A stretch of 60,582 nt of DNA from Bacillota bacterium LX-D (GCA_031628995.1 JAVLUO010000012.1:1-60582), one strand, 5' to 3'; positions 26,326-35,630 are shown, counted from the stretch's first letter. Notes: generated by a model not told the origin, from the sequence alone. Translations and numbers: made by a program.

Positions 26326-28080
26326 ATGCGGCATACTAAAATCGTATGTACAATAGGACCGGCAAGTGAAAGCATTGAGGTTTTAAAAAAAATGTTACAC
26401 GCTGGTATGAATGTCGCACGTCTTAATTTTTCTCATGGAAATCATCAAGAGCATGAAGCTAGAGTGAGAGCAATTAGGCAGGCTGCTGAAGAAGCTAAAA
26501 AAAATGTCGGTATTTTATTAGATACAAAGGGACCCGAGATTCGCATTGGGGAATTTTCCCAGGAAAAAATATTTTTACGTGAAGGACAGGAGTTTACTTT
26601 AACAACCAAAGAAGTAATAGGTACTGAACAAATAGTAAGCATTAGCTATTTAGGATTAACCGATGATGTAAAAACTGGAGATACTATTCTAATCAACGAT
26701 GGTATCATTGGTTTAAGTGTCCTAGAAACAACTAAAGACTCAATCCGTTGCAGGGTTTTAAACGATGGAGAATTGTCAGCTCGAAAGGGAGTTAATGTGC
26801 CAGGAGTGCAGGTGAATTTGCCGGCTGTAACTGATAAAGACCTGGAAGATATACATTTTGGGATTAAGCATAAGTTTGATTTTATTGCCCCATCTTTTAT
26901 CCGTACAGCAGGGGATGTTTTAGAAATTAGGCGTATTTTAGAAGAAGCAGGCTCAGATATGCAAATTATAGCTAAAATAGAAAGTAGGTCTGCTGTTAAT
27001 AACATTGATGAAATTTTACAGGTAGCAGATGGCATAATGATTGCCCGGGGGGATTTAGGTGTAGAAATTCCGGCGGAAGAGGTACCTTTAGTACAAAAAA
27101 GCATTATTGCTAAATGTAATTTAATTGGTAAGCCGGTTATAACTGCAACTCAGATGTTGGATTCCATGATTAGAAACCCACGACCAACTAGGGCTGAGGC
27201 CAACGATGTTGCAAATGCTATTTTAGACGGTACTGATGCTGTAATGCTCTCTGGAGAATCAGCCAATGGTAAATATCCTGTTGAAGCAGTACAAACCATG
27301 GAAAGAATTGCAGAAAGAACAGAGGAAGCACTTGATTATGGTAAAATACATAAAAAATATGCTCCCAACATGCAAAAAACTGTTACAGATTCTATTGGTC
27401 ATGCTACGGTCCATATTGCTTGGGAATTGGGGGCAGCAGCTATTATAACGCCTACTACTTCTGGTTCCACAGCCCGCATGGTTGCTAAATATCGGCCTGA
27501 AGTACCTGTCATAGCGGCTACTCATAATCTTTCTATTATGCGTAAGCTGACCTTAGTTTGGGGAGTAGTTCCTATACTTGTTCCAGAGACTGACGGGACA
27601 GACGAAATGATTAGTACGGCAGTAAATGAAGCCGTTAAGAGCAAAAATATTGCTACTGGGGATTTAGTAGTCGTAACATCGGGTATACCTGCTGGCATTA
27701 CTGGAACAACGAATTTACTTAAAGTACATGTTGTAGGTGAAGCTATAGTTAAAGGGCAAGGTATAGGCAGAAAAATTGCCAGTGGTAAAGTACAGATTTG
27801 TCGCAGCGCTAAGGAAGCAATTGCTAAAATAAATATTGGTGATGTCTTGGTAACTGGGTCAACAGATAAAGAATATGTATCTGCAATGGAAAAGGCTGCT
27901 GCGGTAATAACGGAAGCTGGCGGACTTTCATCCCATGCAGCAATTGTTGGCTTAGAGTTAGGTATCCCAGTTATTGTTGGTGCTCAGGGTGCCATGCGCT
28001 TGTTAGAAGAAGGATTAATAATTACAATTGATAGTGCTTCTGGTTTAATATACAAGGGAATTACAAAAGTTTTGCAATAA
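26326..28080 (+). CDS. pyk: Pyruvate kinase with C-terminal PEP-utilising domain
   Basis: Makes pyruvate and ATP from phosphoenolpyruvate. 584 aa: the catalytic core (KIVCTIGPAS, MNVARLNFSHG, LLDTKGPEIRIG, IIAKIESRSAVNNIDEI, MIARGDLGVEIP, TQMLDSM) and, after about residue 475, an extra domain with GGLSSHAAIVGLELGIPVIV, like the His-bearing swivelling domain of PEP synthases. This long form is typical of Bacillus and relatives. It is the last gene of the operon, followed by a terminator. Confidence 0.97.
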   Translation: MRHTKIVCTIGPASESIEVLKKMLHAGMNVARLNFSHGNHQEHEARVRAIRQAAEEAKKNVGILLDTKGPEIRIGEFSQEKIFLREGQEFTLTTKEVIGTEQIVSISYLGLTDDVKTGDTILINDGIIGLSVLETTKDSIRCRVLNDGELSARKGVNVPGVQVNLPAVTDKDLEDIHFGIKHKFDFIAPSFIRTAGDVLEIRRILEEAGSDMQIIAKIESRSAVNNIDEILQVADGIMIARGDLGVEIPAEEVPLVQKSIIAKCNLIGKPVITATQMLDSMIRNPRPTRAEANDVANAILDGTDAVMLSGESANGKYPVEAVQTMERIAERTEEALDYGKIHKKYAPNMQKTVTDSIGHATVHIAWELGAAAIITPTTSGSTARMVAKYRPEVPVIAATHNLSIMRKLTLVWGVVPILVPETDGTDEMISTAVNEAVKSKNIATGDLVVVTSGIPAGITGTTNLLKVHVVGEAIVKGQGIGRKIASGKVQICRSAKEAIAKINIGDVLVTGSTDKEYVSAMEKAAAVITEAGGLSSHAAIVGLELGIPVIVGAQGAMRLLEEGLIITIDSASGLIYKGITKVLQ

Positions 28081-28108
28081 AAAAGTTGCCTTATCTGGCA
28101 ACTTTTTA
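28081..28108. terminator. Bidirectional terminator between pyk and minC
   Basis: AAAAGTTGCC pairs with GGCAACTTTT around TTATCT; A and T runs on both sides serve the convergent genes. It overlaps the last codon of minC. Confidence 0.88.
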
Positions 28109-28795
28109 ATTATGCAAGCATATATTAAAATTTGTATTGTACTTTTTAATTACTATTTTGTCGTCTGCTAAATATGCAATTTCGGGTGATTTTGTTAGAG
28201 ATTCTTGACGTTCCGGTGATCTGGCAATGGTGCTTGCAATACGCAACTGGGTAGGTTTAAGGTTATGGGCGACAATTACCGCTTTTTTATTGCCGTTAGA
28301 CCCTGCATGAGCAATACCCTTCAAAGTACCCATTACTAGGACATTCCCTTCTGCGATAATTATTGCACCTGGGTTAACGTCTCCTAAAATCGTAATATGC
28401 CCCTGATAGTTTATAACTTGACCGTTTCTTACATTATGTTGAACAAGTAAACAATCTTGTTCTGCCGGAAAAGAAGCTTCTTTGAGATAGCCATTTGAAT
28501 ATTGTGTGCAAGAAGCATTATTGGGAGAAGAATTGTTTGTTCTACGATAGAGATTAATAGGTTTAGAATGAGGTATTAACCCATTTTGACAACAAATCTC
28601 TGCCAATTGCCTTGTTTCATCAGGTGTATAAGCATCGGGGCTGCATAATGAAAACTTAGCCCCGCTAAAAAACCCTTTTGCAGAACTAATTTTATCTTGA
28701 AGTTTCATTTTTATTTCTTCAAAACTATAACTTGGATTGACAAGAATAACTAGACCATCACGTGTGCCCTTAATGTTAATTAAGTCTTGTCCCAT
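28106..28795 (-). CDS. minC: Septum site-determining protein MinC
   Basis: Inhibits FtsZ ring formation away from mid-cell. 229 aa from the ATG at 28795 behind AGGGAGTG. The N-terminal alpha/beta domain (INIKGTRDGLVILVNP) is followed by a Ser/Asn-rich linker and the right-handed beta-helix domain that dimerises and binds MinD (VINYQGHITILGDVNPGAI, GNVLVMGTLKGIAHAGSNG, VIVAHNLKPTQLRIA). minD and minE are not in the window, so it is separate from the usual minCD operon. This does not rule out another minC elsewhere. Confidence 0.9.
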   Translation of the reverse strand: MGQDLINIKGTRDGLVILVNPSYSFEEIKMKLQDKISSAKGFFSGAKFSLCSPDAYTPDETRQLAEICCQNGLIPHSKPINLYRRTNNSSPNNASCTQYSNGYLKEASFPAEQDCLLVQHNVRNGQVINYQGHITILGDVNPGAIIIAEGNVLVMGTLKGIAHAGSNGNKKAVIVAHNLKPTQLRIASTIARSPERQESLTKSPEIAYLADDKIVIKKYNTNFNICLHN

Positions 28796-29025
28796 GAACA
28801 ACACTCCCTAAAAATTATCCTAGTAAACACTATTCGATAAATTTAGACCGTTTCCTGCTATATCTTCTGAATATTTCCTTTTAAAAGGGAATTTTTAGGT
28901 TAAAATTATCCAATTTTACCTTACTTATTGTTAACCTAACATGTATACATTATATATCCGCTATTTAAGCAGGAAAAACTATGCAAGTAGTTGAATCTAA
29001 AATAAAAAAATGAAAGGAATATGGT

Positions 29026-29643
29026 ATGATGAAAAAGTGGAGATGTACTGTGTGTAATTATATTCATTATGGGGATAAACCTCCTGCTGAATGCCCTGAA
29101 TGTGGCGTAGGAGCAGAACTTTTCGAAGAAATTGTTGAAGAGTTATCTACACCTTCACTAAGCCAAGAGGAAGCTGAAGAAGCAAAACAAGCAATTTTCA
29201 AAATTTCCTATGGATTGTATATTGTAGGGTCTCCTAAAGATGGTAAAGTAAATGGCCAAGTATGCAATACTGCTTTTCAAATAACCAGTGATCCTATGCG
29301 AATGGCTTTAGGAGTAAATAAGGTAAATTTAACTGCTGAGCATATTTTAGCAAGCGGTGTATTTTCGATAAATATTTTAGGCCAAGATGGGCATTCTTTA
29401 GTCCGCCGTTTTGGATACCGTTCAGGTCGTGAATTGGATAAATTTAAGGGCATCAAGTATACTTTAGGAAAAACAGGTTCACCGCTATTAGAAAATTGTA
29501 TAGGTTACTTAGAATGTAAAGTAATTAAAGATAAAATTGTTGATTGTGGAACCCACTGGTTATTCGTAGCAGATGTAATAAGTGGAAAACTTTTAAACAA
29601 TGTAGAGCCTATGACTTATGAGTATTTTCGTAGAACTAAATAA
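29026..29643 (+). CDS. Rubredoxin-flavin reductase fusion (high-molecular-weight rubredoxin-like)
   Basis: 205 aa. Residues 1-40 form a rubredoxin-like site (WRCTVCNYIHYGDKPP, then CPECGVGAELF), and residues 60-205 a flavin reductase-like FMN-binding domain (ISYGLYIVGSPKDGKVNG, VFSINILGQDG, FGYRSGRELDKFKG). It resembles Hrb of Moorella, which feeds electrons to flavodiiron proteins in oxygen and NO defence, but has the rubredoxin at the N-terminus. Two codons before the second ATG are possible starts. It leads a group with an iron-sulfur flavoprotein-like gene 23 nt downstream. Confidence 0.83.
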   Translation: MMKKWRCTVCNYIHYGDKPPAECPECGVGAELFEEIVEELSTPSLSQEEAEEAKQAIFKISYGLYIVGSPKDGKVNGQVCNTAFQITSDPMRMALGVNKVNLTAEHILASGVFSINILGQDGHSLVRRFGYRSGRELDKFKGIKYTLGKTGSPLLENCIGYLECKVIKDKIVDCGTHWLFVADVISGKLLNNVEPMTYEYFRRTK

Positions 29644-29666
29644 CAATTCCCAAAATAGGAGGTAAA

Positions 29667-30254
29667 ATGTTGGCAAAAACATTAATAATTGCTTGCAGCC
29701 CTCGCCCTGGAGGAAACAGTGATCTGATGGCAAAATGGGCAGAAGAACAAGTGATAGCTAATAATCTTGATGTAGAAACAATTTATTTGCGTAAACTAAA
29801 ATTTTCCCCTTGTATCGAATGCGATCAATGCTATCAAGATGGAAAATGCCATGTAAAAGATGACATGCAGGAGATTTATCCTAAATTAATAGAGGCCGAA
29901 AGAATAATTGTTTCAGCACCAATATTTTTCTATTCCTTTGGTGCTTTAGCAAAAGCATTTATTGACCGTGCCCAGTGCTATTGGTCTAAAAAATTTGTTT
30001 TAAAGCAACCAACAATTGCCGACGAATCTTTTCGAGCTAAAAGAAAGCTTTTTGTGTTGTTGTGCGGGGGAACAAATTTTCCAGATACTTTTAGTTATAC
30101 AGAAAAAATTATTCAGAACTATTGTTTAATGCTTGAGGCAAAGTATGCAGGAGGAGCCTTTTTCCCGGCAATCGATGCGAAAGGGGATATTTTAAAGGAA
30201 CCTAAATTTGCAGATAAGATTAAGAAGGAAATTAATAATTTTTTGCAAATGTAA
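29667..30254 (+). CDS. Flavodoxin-fold NAD(P)H-dependent FMN reductase with Cys cluster (iron-sulfur flavoprotein-like)
   Basis: 195 aa. LIIACSPRPGGNSDLMAKWA is the phosphate loop of the NADPH-dependent FMN reductase fold. The cysteine cluster PCIECDQCYQDGKC at about residues 50-63 matches the compact [4Fe-4S] motif of iron-sulfur flavoproteins, although the spacing is not identical to the archaeal ones. SAPIFFYSFGALAKAFIDR is the flavin-contacting segment. It probably works with the preceding rubredoxin-flavin reductase protein in oxidant detoxification. Confidence 0.82.
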   Translation: MLAKTLIIACSPRPGGNSDLMAKWAEEQVIANNLDVETIYLRKLKFSPCIECDQCYQDGKCHVKDDMQEIYPKLIEAERIIVSAPIFFYSFGALAKAFIDRAQCYWSKKFVLKQPTIADESFRAKRKLFVLLCGGTNFPDTFSYTEKIIQNYCLMLEAKYAGGAFFPAIDAKGDILKEPKFADKIKKEINNFLQM

Positions 30255-30267
30255 TATAGTTAAATTC

Positions 30268-30306
30268 TAACAGCTTTTAAAAAGTTTATGTTTAAAAGCT
30301 GTTTTT
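30268..30306 (+). terminator. Intrinsic terminator after the flavoprotein gene
   Basis: AACAGCTTTTAAA pairs with TTTAAAAGCTGTT, followed by a T-run. Confidence 0.85.
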
Positions 30307-30356
30307 TGCGCATAATAAGCGTGATTTATTTTAAGATTTTAAAGGGAGGTAATTCC

Positions 30357-31190
30357 ATGGGAAATAAAATAGTTGAAGGATTAGCTGCCATAACTTCCTC
30401 TACCCAAGAAGTTACAACTGATATATTAGTGCTGAACTTTACTATTGTTACAGCTTGTATTGTAGGTAACCCTCAAGAGGAAAATAAGGAATGGACTCTT
30501 ATAGATACGGGTCTAGAAAATTCAGCAGATTTTATAGTGGAAAACGTAAAAAAACGTTTTGGAAAGGATATTCCACCTCAGGCAATTGTGCTTACCCATG
30601 GACATTTTGACCACGTTGGTTCTGTACTTAAACTTGCCGACTTCTGGAATGTTCCTGTCTATGCTCATGAACTAGAAATTCCCTATATCACAGGAAAAAA
30701 AGATTACCCTCTTGCTGATCCTTCAGTAGGTGGTGGTATGGTAGCTCAAATTTCACCTACTTTTCCCCATACGAGCATTAATTTAGGCCATCGTGCTGTA
30801 GCATTGCCTAGCGATGGCAGTATACCAAGTATGCCAGGCTGGAAATATATCCATACACCAGGTCATACAGAAGGACATGTTTCCTTTTTCCGGGAAGCAG
30901 ATCGGGTGCTTTTAGCCGGTGATGTTTTTAGCACAGTGAAACAAGAATCCTTGCTGTCAGTCGTAACCCAAAACGAAGAAATAAGTGGACCTCCAGCATA
31001 TCTTACAGTAGACTGGGAAGCAGCAGAAAACTCGGTGCGAAAATTGCAGGAATTAAATCCTGCCTTAGTGATTCCAAGTCATGGACAGCCTATGGAAGGC
31101 GAGTCATTACATCGTCACTTAGAGTTATTAGTAAATCATTTTGAGGAAATAGCTGTTCCAGAGCAAGGACGTTTTGTGGATAAAAAGTAG
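30357..31190 (+). CDS. MBL-fold metallo-hydrolase
   Basis: 277 aa, start at the ATG of MGNKIVEGL behind AAAGGGAGG; a longer frame from 30288 runs back through the terminator and is rejected. Zinc ligands of the metallo-beta-lactamase fold are visible: LTHGHFDHVG (HxHxDH), HTPGHTEGHV, LLAGDVFS and PSHGQPM. Likely a general hydrolase such as a glyoxalase II or lactonase relative; the substrate is unknown. It is not of the flavodiiron type, since no flavodoxin domain follows. Confidence 0.9.
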   Translation: MGNKIVEGLAAITSSTQEVTTDILVLNFTIVTACIVGNPQEENKEWTLIDTGLENSADFIVENVKKRFGKDIPPQAIVLTHGHFDHVGSVLKLADFWNVPVYAHELEIPYITGKKDYPLADPSVGGGMVAQISPTFPHTSINLGHRAVALPSDGSIPSMPGWKYIHTPGHTEGHVSFFREADRVLLAGDVFSTVKQESLLSVVTQNEEISGPPAYLTVDWEAAENSVRKLQELNPALVIPSHGQPMEGESLHRHLELLVNHFEEIAVPEQGRFVDKK

Positions 31191-31222
31191 TTAAAGTAAA
31201 GAAAGATTAAGAATTATCACTA

Positions 31223-31259
31223 AAGCAAAAGAACTACTAGGATAGTAGTTCTTTTGCTT
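31223..31259 (+). terminator. Long perfect inverted repeat after the MBL gene
   Basis: AAGCAAAAGAACTACTA (31223-31239) pairs perfectly with TAGTAGTTCTTTTGCTT (31243-31259) around GGA. No T-tract follows (AGGGAAAATG), so termination may rest on the U-rich 3' arm. Confidence 0.65.
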
Positions 31260-31260
31260 A

Positions 31261-31786
31261 GGGAAAATGTTTAAAATATTTATTAAATGGAGGTTGAAAG
31301 TAGCTTATTTAAACCGACAAGTTAAATATACACAAAGTTTGTTACAACTATGTTACAGTTATATTAATTTTTGTATATTGTTACTACATAATGCTATTTT
31401 TGGCATTTTTTTATTTATAAATGTCTGTACAGGAAGATTTTAAATGGTTATTAGCAAATTATATCTTTAAATCCCTTACTTAGTCCCATTGCAATCCCTA
31501 TTTATAATTAATATGAAACATTTACCTATAGGAAATTATATAATTAAGATTTGTTACTACTTATGTAATAACTCTTAAGCACCCTAAATTGTAGCAGATT
31601 GGAACGGACACTGGGTAATATTTTTTCTGTTGATTATGTAAAACTTTGGCCCGATTTAGCTGATATTATGCATCTCATCATGTATTTTTTATTAGGGAAT
31701 AAAATTGGACTTCAAATAACATCTGTATTATTATTGAATTATAAAGAGTAACTATTGTAGATAAGCTAGCAAAAGGAGATGGCACT
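31261..31786. other. AT-rich intergenic region with no supported gene
   Basis: About 525 bases at very high A+T. All six phases are broken by stops. No tRNA, repeat or strong hairpin is seen. Short pieces such as AAATGGAGGTTGAAAG near 31287 look like a ribosome binding site but lead nowhere. It may hold the promoter of the next gene or a decayed gene. Confidence 0.6.
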
Positions 31787-32236
31787 TTGATTAAGGGCAA
31801 TCAAGCAATTATGGAAAGCATATTTCCGGGTTGGAGGGAATTTCCTAAAAACAGCATGACTCCGGCGTTAAATATATCTGAAGATGGCAAAAAAATGGTT
31901 TCTTTTTTAATTCTAGCAAGTAAGGAATTGTTACAGGATTTTTATAATGAGCCTGAAGAATATGTCATTTTTACAACAGTGTATTTACGAAAAAATAAAC
32001 AAAAAGTTGGTCAAGATTTAATTATTCGTTTTGACTTTAATTACCCAAACAATATTAGTTATTTTGAATCTGTTATCCAAGGAAATCTGGGAAATAGTCA
32101 AATCTTATTTTGTAAAGCTTTGACAGAAGTTCAGAAGCTTTATGTATTTGCTGCTGATAATCATGGCAAAGTGTTAAAGGTAAAAGAAGTGTTATGGGAT
32201 TGTACCCAACATAAGGATATTTATAAATTAGTCTAA
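31787..32236 (+). CDS. Hypothetical protein
   Basis: 149 aa, start TTG behind AAAAGGAGA at good spacing. No membrane segment or signal peptide. The middle alternates hydrophobic and charged residues (EYVIFTTVYLRKNKQKVG, LIIRFDFNYPNNISYFES), suggesting a beta-sheet domain, and it ends VLWDCTQHKDIYKLV. I do not recognise it. It lies just before the pab operon with 125 nt between, so it need not be co-transcribed. Confidence 0.65.
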   Translation: MIKGNQAIMESIFPGWREFPKNSMTPALNISEDGKKMVSFLILASKELLQDFYNEPEEYVIFTTVYLRKNKQKVGQDLIIRFDFNYPNNISYFESVIQGNLGNSQILFCKALTEVQKLYVFAADNHGKVLKVKEVLWDCTQHKDIYKLV

Positions 32237-32361
32237 TACCGTTTTTCAAGCTACCCAATTGGTTAGTTTTTTATTATAATTACTTGGTGGAGATGTAATA
32301 AATAACGTTGTAAATATTTTTGAATTTTCAGACCAATTGTTGCTATAAGGAGTTGGCAGAT

Positions 32362-32940
32362 TTGATTTTAATGATAGATAATTATGATTCTTTTACATAT
32401 AATTTGGTGCAATATTTGGAATCATTACAGGAACAGGTTATTGTCTATAGAAACGATGAAATCACATTGGAAAAGGTTGATAGTCTCAATCCAGATATGA
32501 TTGTTTTATCTCCAGGCCCATGTACTCCAAATGAGGCTGGCATCTGTATAGATTTAGTAAAGCATTGCCAAGGGAAATTTCCTATCCTTGGAATATGCCT
32601 TGGTCACCAGACAATAGGACATGTTTTTGGGGGTAAGGTTATAAAAGCCGAAGTACCTGTACATGGAAAAGTTCATCCCATACGGCATACAAATTCAGGT
32701 GTCTTCGAGGGGCTGAAGAACCCCTTACAAGTTACAAGGTACCATTCCTTGGTTCTCGATCGAAGATCATTGCCAGATTGCTTTGTTATTACGGCAGAAA
32801 CTGTGGATGGAGAAATTATGGGCATTAAGCATAAACAATATTTAATTGAAGGTGTGCAATTTCATCCTGAAGCAATTTTAACGGAGATGGGTTTAGAGCT
32901 TTTAAATAACTTCATAAGTCAGGCAAAAAAATGCAAATAA
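32362..32940 (+). CDS. pabA: Aminodeoxychorismate/anthranilate synthase component II (glutamine amidotransferase)
   Basis: Releases ammonia from glutamine for component I. 192 aa from the TTG at 32362 (LILMIDNYDSFTYNLVQYL), behind AAGGAG; the longer frame has no family match at its start. The class I amidotransferase triad is present: ILGICLGHQTIG with the nucleophilic Cys, and GVQFHPEAILTEMG with the His and Glu. It is the first gene of pabA-pabB-pabC, so p-aminobenzoate is the main product; it may also serve anthranilate synthase as in Bacillus. No GAG/UAG triplet array for TRAP is visible at its start. Confidence 0.92.
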   Translation: MILMIDNYDSFTYNLVQYLESLQEQVIVYRNDEITLEKVDSLNPDMIVLSPGPCTPNEAGICIDLVKHCQGKFPILGICLGHQTIGHVFGGKVIKAEVPVHGKVHPIRHTNSGVFEGLKNPLQVTRYHSLVLDRRSLPDCFVITAETVDGEIMGIKHKQYLIEGVQFHPEAILTEMGLELLNNFISQAKKCK

Positions 32941-32952
32941 GCAGGTGACAAC

Positions 32953-34320
32953 ATGTTAATCAAGGAAGTAAAAACTTCTTTAAATAGTTTAGAGATGTAT
33001 GCTGTTTTTAAAGATTTCCCGTATAGTTTTTTCTTGCACAGCGGAATGAACGAACAAAAATTAGGTCAATACTCTTTTATTGGTTTCGATCCATTTTTAG
33101 TTTTTAAAAGTAAAAATGATAATATTGAAATTAATAGACAGGGTAATATTACACAAGTAAAGGGCGATCCATTTGGGTATTTGCGAGAATTGCTAAGACT
33201 TTATCAGCAAAATTATGAATCTGATTTGCCTTTTATAGGTGGAGCAGTTGGCTACTTTGGGTATGACCTATGTCATCATTTAGAAAATTTACCGCGCAAT
33301 GCAGTTGATGATGTTAATATACCTGATTGCTTCCTGGGTTTTTATGATGGCGTTATTATAACCGATCACATTAATAACAAAGTATTTGTAGCTTCTTTGG
33401 GGATAAAGGATTCAGCAGAGAATGTAGTAGATACAATTATTGGTTTGCTGCATCAGGCAGAGATCCAAGGTGTTAGAATTAGCGTAAGCACTAAAACTCA
33501 ACCTGATTTCAAGGCTAACATGACCAAAGAACAATATATTGCTGCCATTTGTAAGATAAAGGATTATATCAAAGCCGGAGATATTTATCAGGCTAATTTT
33601 ACGCAGCGATTTGAATGTGATCTAGAAGAGGGTCCCTTTGAATTATATGTTAAATTGAATGAAATAAATCCAGCACCATTTGCCAGCTTCATTGATTTTG
33701 GAGATGGACAAATTGTCAGCAGTTCTCCAGAGCGATTCATTAAAATTAAAAATAGGGTAATAGAAACCAGACCAATCAAAGGAACCTGTCCAAGAGGAAA
33801 GAGTTTGGAAGAAGATATAAGAAATAAAGAAGCACTTTTGGCCAGCGAAAAAGATAGAGCTGAACTGTTAATGATTGTGGATTTAGAAAGAAATGATCTA
33901 GGCAAGATTGCGAAAACAGGTACTGTTAAAGTAACGGAATTATTTCATTTAGAAGAATATGCAACAGTTTATCATTTGGTAGCAACCGTAGTGGCAGAAT
34001 TAAAAGATGAATGCGATTTAGTTGATTGTATTCGTGCAACTTTTCCTGGTGGTTCTATAACTGGGGCACCGAAAATACGTGCTATGGAAATTATTGATGA
34101 ACTAGAACCCACACAAAGAAATATCTATACTGGTTCAATTGGCTATATCGGCTTTAATGGTGATGCAGATTTAAACATTGTGATAAGAACTATTATTTGC
34201 AAAAATGGCAAAGCCTATTATCAAGTTGGCGGAGGTATTGTTTGGGATTCCGATCCAGAACTTGAGTATGAAGAAACGTTACATAAGGGCAGAGCTCTTA
34301 GGGAAGCATTAATAAAATAG
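32953..34320 (+). CDS. pabB: Aminodeoxychorismate synthase component I
   Basis: Converts chorismate and ammonia to 4-amino-4-deoxychorismate for folate. 455 aa. The chorismate-binding core shows KDYIKAGDIYQANFTQRFE, PAPFASFIDFGDGQIVSSSPE, TRPIKGTCPRGKS, LMIVDLERNDLGKIA, FPGGSITGAPKIRAMEIIDE and YTGSIGYIGFNG. The PIKGT motif places it with PabB rather than anthranilate synthase, where PIAGT is typical. It starts 12 nt after pabA and is followed by the lyase gene, which confirms the role. Confidence 0.94.
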   Translation: MLIKEVKTSLNSLEMYAVFKDFPYSFFLHSGMNEQKLGQYSFIGFDPFLVFKSKNDNIEINRQGNITQVKGDPFGYLRELLRLYQQNYESDLPFIGGAVGYFGYDLCHHLENLPRNAVDDVNIPDCFLGFYDGVIITDHINNKVFVASLGIKDSAENVVDTIIGLLHQAEIQGVRISVSTKTQPDFKANMTKEQYIAAICKIKDYIKAGDIYQANFTQRFECDLEEGPFELYVKLNEINPAPFASFIDFGDGQIVSSSPERFIKIKNRVIETRPIKGTCPRGKSLEEDIRNKEALLASEKDRAELLMIVDLERNDLGKIAKTGTVKVTELFHLEEYATVYHLVATVVAELKDECDLVDCIRATFPGGSITGAPKIRAMEIIDELEPTQRNIYTGSIGYIGFNGDADLNIVIRTIICKNGKAYYQVGGGIVWDSDPELEYEETLHKGRALREALIK

Positions 34321-34334
34321 TTGGAGTGCATGAT

Positions 34335-35150
34335 ATGTATATTTCTTTAAATGGAAATTTGCTTAAAAAACAACATGCAGCTATTTCACCCCTTAGTGAA
34401 AGTGTCTTATATGGTTATGGGTTATTTGAAACCATTAAAGTAAGCCAGCAGAAAATGTTTTTTTTTCCGGAACATTTCGAAAGACTAAAGGCTGGAAGCG
34501 AAGATTTAAATATTCCCTTAAAATTTTCACAAGAATTAATTTACAAATACTGTCACGAGTTGATACTGGAGAACCAACTTATAGATGGCGCCCTGAGGAT
34601 AGCACATAATAGAAACGACGATGGGAGTTATTTAATTATAACTACTAGTGCAAGAACTTATTTGCCAGACGCTTATGCAAAGGGATTTAAGCTGTGTATT
34701 GCAGAGACACAAAGAAATCCAAATTCTTTGTTGGTCGGAATTAAATCAAATAATTACCTGGAAAATATTCTAATCCGTCAACAAGCCGTAAAACAGGGCT
34801 ATGATGAGGCAATTTTTTTAAATGCTTTCAGGCAGGTGTGTGAAGGAACCATTTCGAATATTTTCTTTGTTAAAGACACAGTAGTCTATACGCCGGATAT
34901 TAGATGTGGTCTTTTACCTGGGATTGTTAGAAGCAAAGTGATTAAGCTTGTAAAGCAATTAAATTTAGAAGTTGAACTTGGATCTTTTGAGCAAGAGATA
35001 CTCTTAAATGCTGATGAAATTTTTGTAACTAATTCTTTATTAGAAATCATGCCTGTCAGCCAATTTGCTAATAAAACATTTGATTTAAATAACTATCCAA
35101 TAACTAAAAATATCCGAGAAACATATGAATTACTCTATAAATGTGGATGA
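34335..35150 (+). CDS. pabC: Aminodeoxychorismate lyase (class IV aminotransferase fold)
   Basis: Splits 4-amino-4-deoxychorismate into p-aminobenzoate and pyruvate using PLP. 271 aa from the ATG at 34335 (MYISLNGNLLKK); the in-frame GTG at 34326 falls inside TTGGAGTG, the ribosome binding site. Seen: LSESVLYGYGLFETIKV, IKSNNYLENILIRQQA with the PLP Lys, DEAIFLNAFRQVCEGTISN and DEIFVTNSLLEIMPV. D-amino acid aminotransferases share the fold, but the operon decides for PabC. It ends the operon. Confidence 0.92.
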   Translation: MYISLNGNLLKKQHAAISPLSESVLYGYGLFETIKVSQQKMFFFPEHFERLKAGSEDLNIPLKFSQELIYKYCHELILENQLIDGALRIAHNRNDDGSYLIITTSARTYLPDAYAKGFKLCIAETQRNPNSLLVGIKSNNYLENILIRQQAVKQGYDEAIFLNAFRQVCEGTISNIFFVKDTVVYTPDIRCGLLPGIVRSKVIKLVKQLNLEVELGSFEQEILLNADEIFVTNSLLEIMPVSQFANKTFDLNNYPITKNIRETYELLYKCG

Positions 35151-35324
35151 TTATGGCTTTCTCTAACAAAAGTTGACTAATTTTAAGACTAAAAAATATG
35201 TTCATAAATTTAATTTAATTGTTTCCTAGGGTCCCGTGGTTTTAATCCGACTGGTCTAAGAGGGAACGTACGGTTTCATCTATGTGCACGGAGGGGAGTA
35301 TGAGGTTGTCTAAATCTTGCATAA

Positions 35325-35486
35325 ATGACCGTCTCCTTAGTGGTAGATATTGCCATCTACACGCAAATACAGACGTTCTCTATTATTGTGAACGGAAAAA
35401 GCTATATTCCGACTGATAGTGTAGCATATTTGCTTAATAAGAAAGCTACTTTGGAAAATGGAAAATTAATTTTAAAGAAGGCATAA
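35325..35486 (+). pseudogene. C-terminal remnant of a stalk-domain (copper amine oxidase N-terminal-like) protein
   Basis: A 53-residue frame reads TFSIIVNGKSYIPTDSVAYL, then LNKKATLENGKLILKKA before the stop and a terminator. IIVNGKSYIP with a following V-YLLNKKA is typical of stalk domains on surface proteins and phage endolysins. There is no ribosome binding site before its first ATG and no signal peptide, so it is a left-over 3' end. The 170 bases between pabC and this frame hold no gene; GGGAACGTACGGTTTCAT with GTGCACGGAGGGGAG around 35264-35300 may be debris of a mobile element. Confidence 0.5.
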
Positions 35487-35491
35487 GTTAT

Positions 35492-35516
35492 GGCGGGCTA
35501 GTGCCCGCCTTTTTTA
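35492..35516 (+). terminator. Intrinsic terminator, cassette copy B
   Basis: GGCGGGC pairs with GCCCGCC around TAGT, followed by TTTTTT. It ends the stalk-domain remnant. Confidence 0.88.
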
Positions 35517-35630
35517 TTAATCACAATGTTTGTTGCAGCAAATTAGCAAAAGTAAGATAATAAAAACTAAAAAATTGTTGTCTCTATTAAAGATACCACC
35601 TAAAACACCGTCGTTACCGTAGTTGCCCAT
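35517..35630 (-). CDS. Small hydrophobic sporulation-type peptide, copy B
   Basis: 37 aa, minus strand, with AGGAGG before the ATG. MGNYGNDGVLGGIFNRD, then the same hydrophobic helix, then CCNKHCD. It differs from copy A at Ser2Gly, Cys4Tyr and Asn34Lys, while most nucleotide changes elsewhere are silent. Upstream, CATAATATA with the same AC-containing region as copy A is again a candidate sigma-K promoter (about 35676-35703 on the minus strand). Confidence 0.75.
   Translation of the reverse strand: MGNYGNDGVLGGIFNRDNNFLVFIILLLLICCNKHCD

Noticed and set aside
32281-32380. TRAP-binding triplet array before pabA
   Set aside because: There are only scattered GAG or TAG triplets and no regular spacing.
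35221-35310. Group II intron or IS200/IS605-type RNA remnant
   Set aside because: The AACGTACGGTTTCAT segment recalls domain V, but no complete hairpin or domain VI follows and no transposase piece is near.
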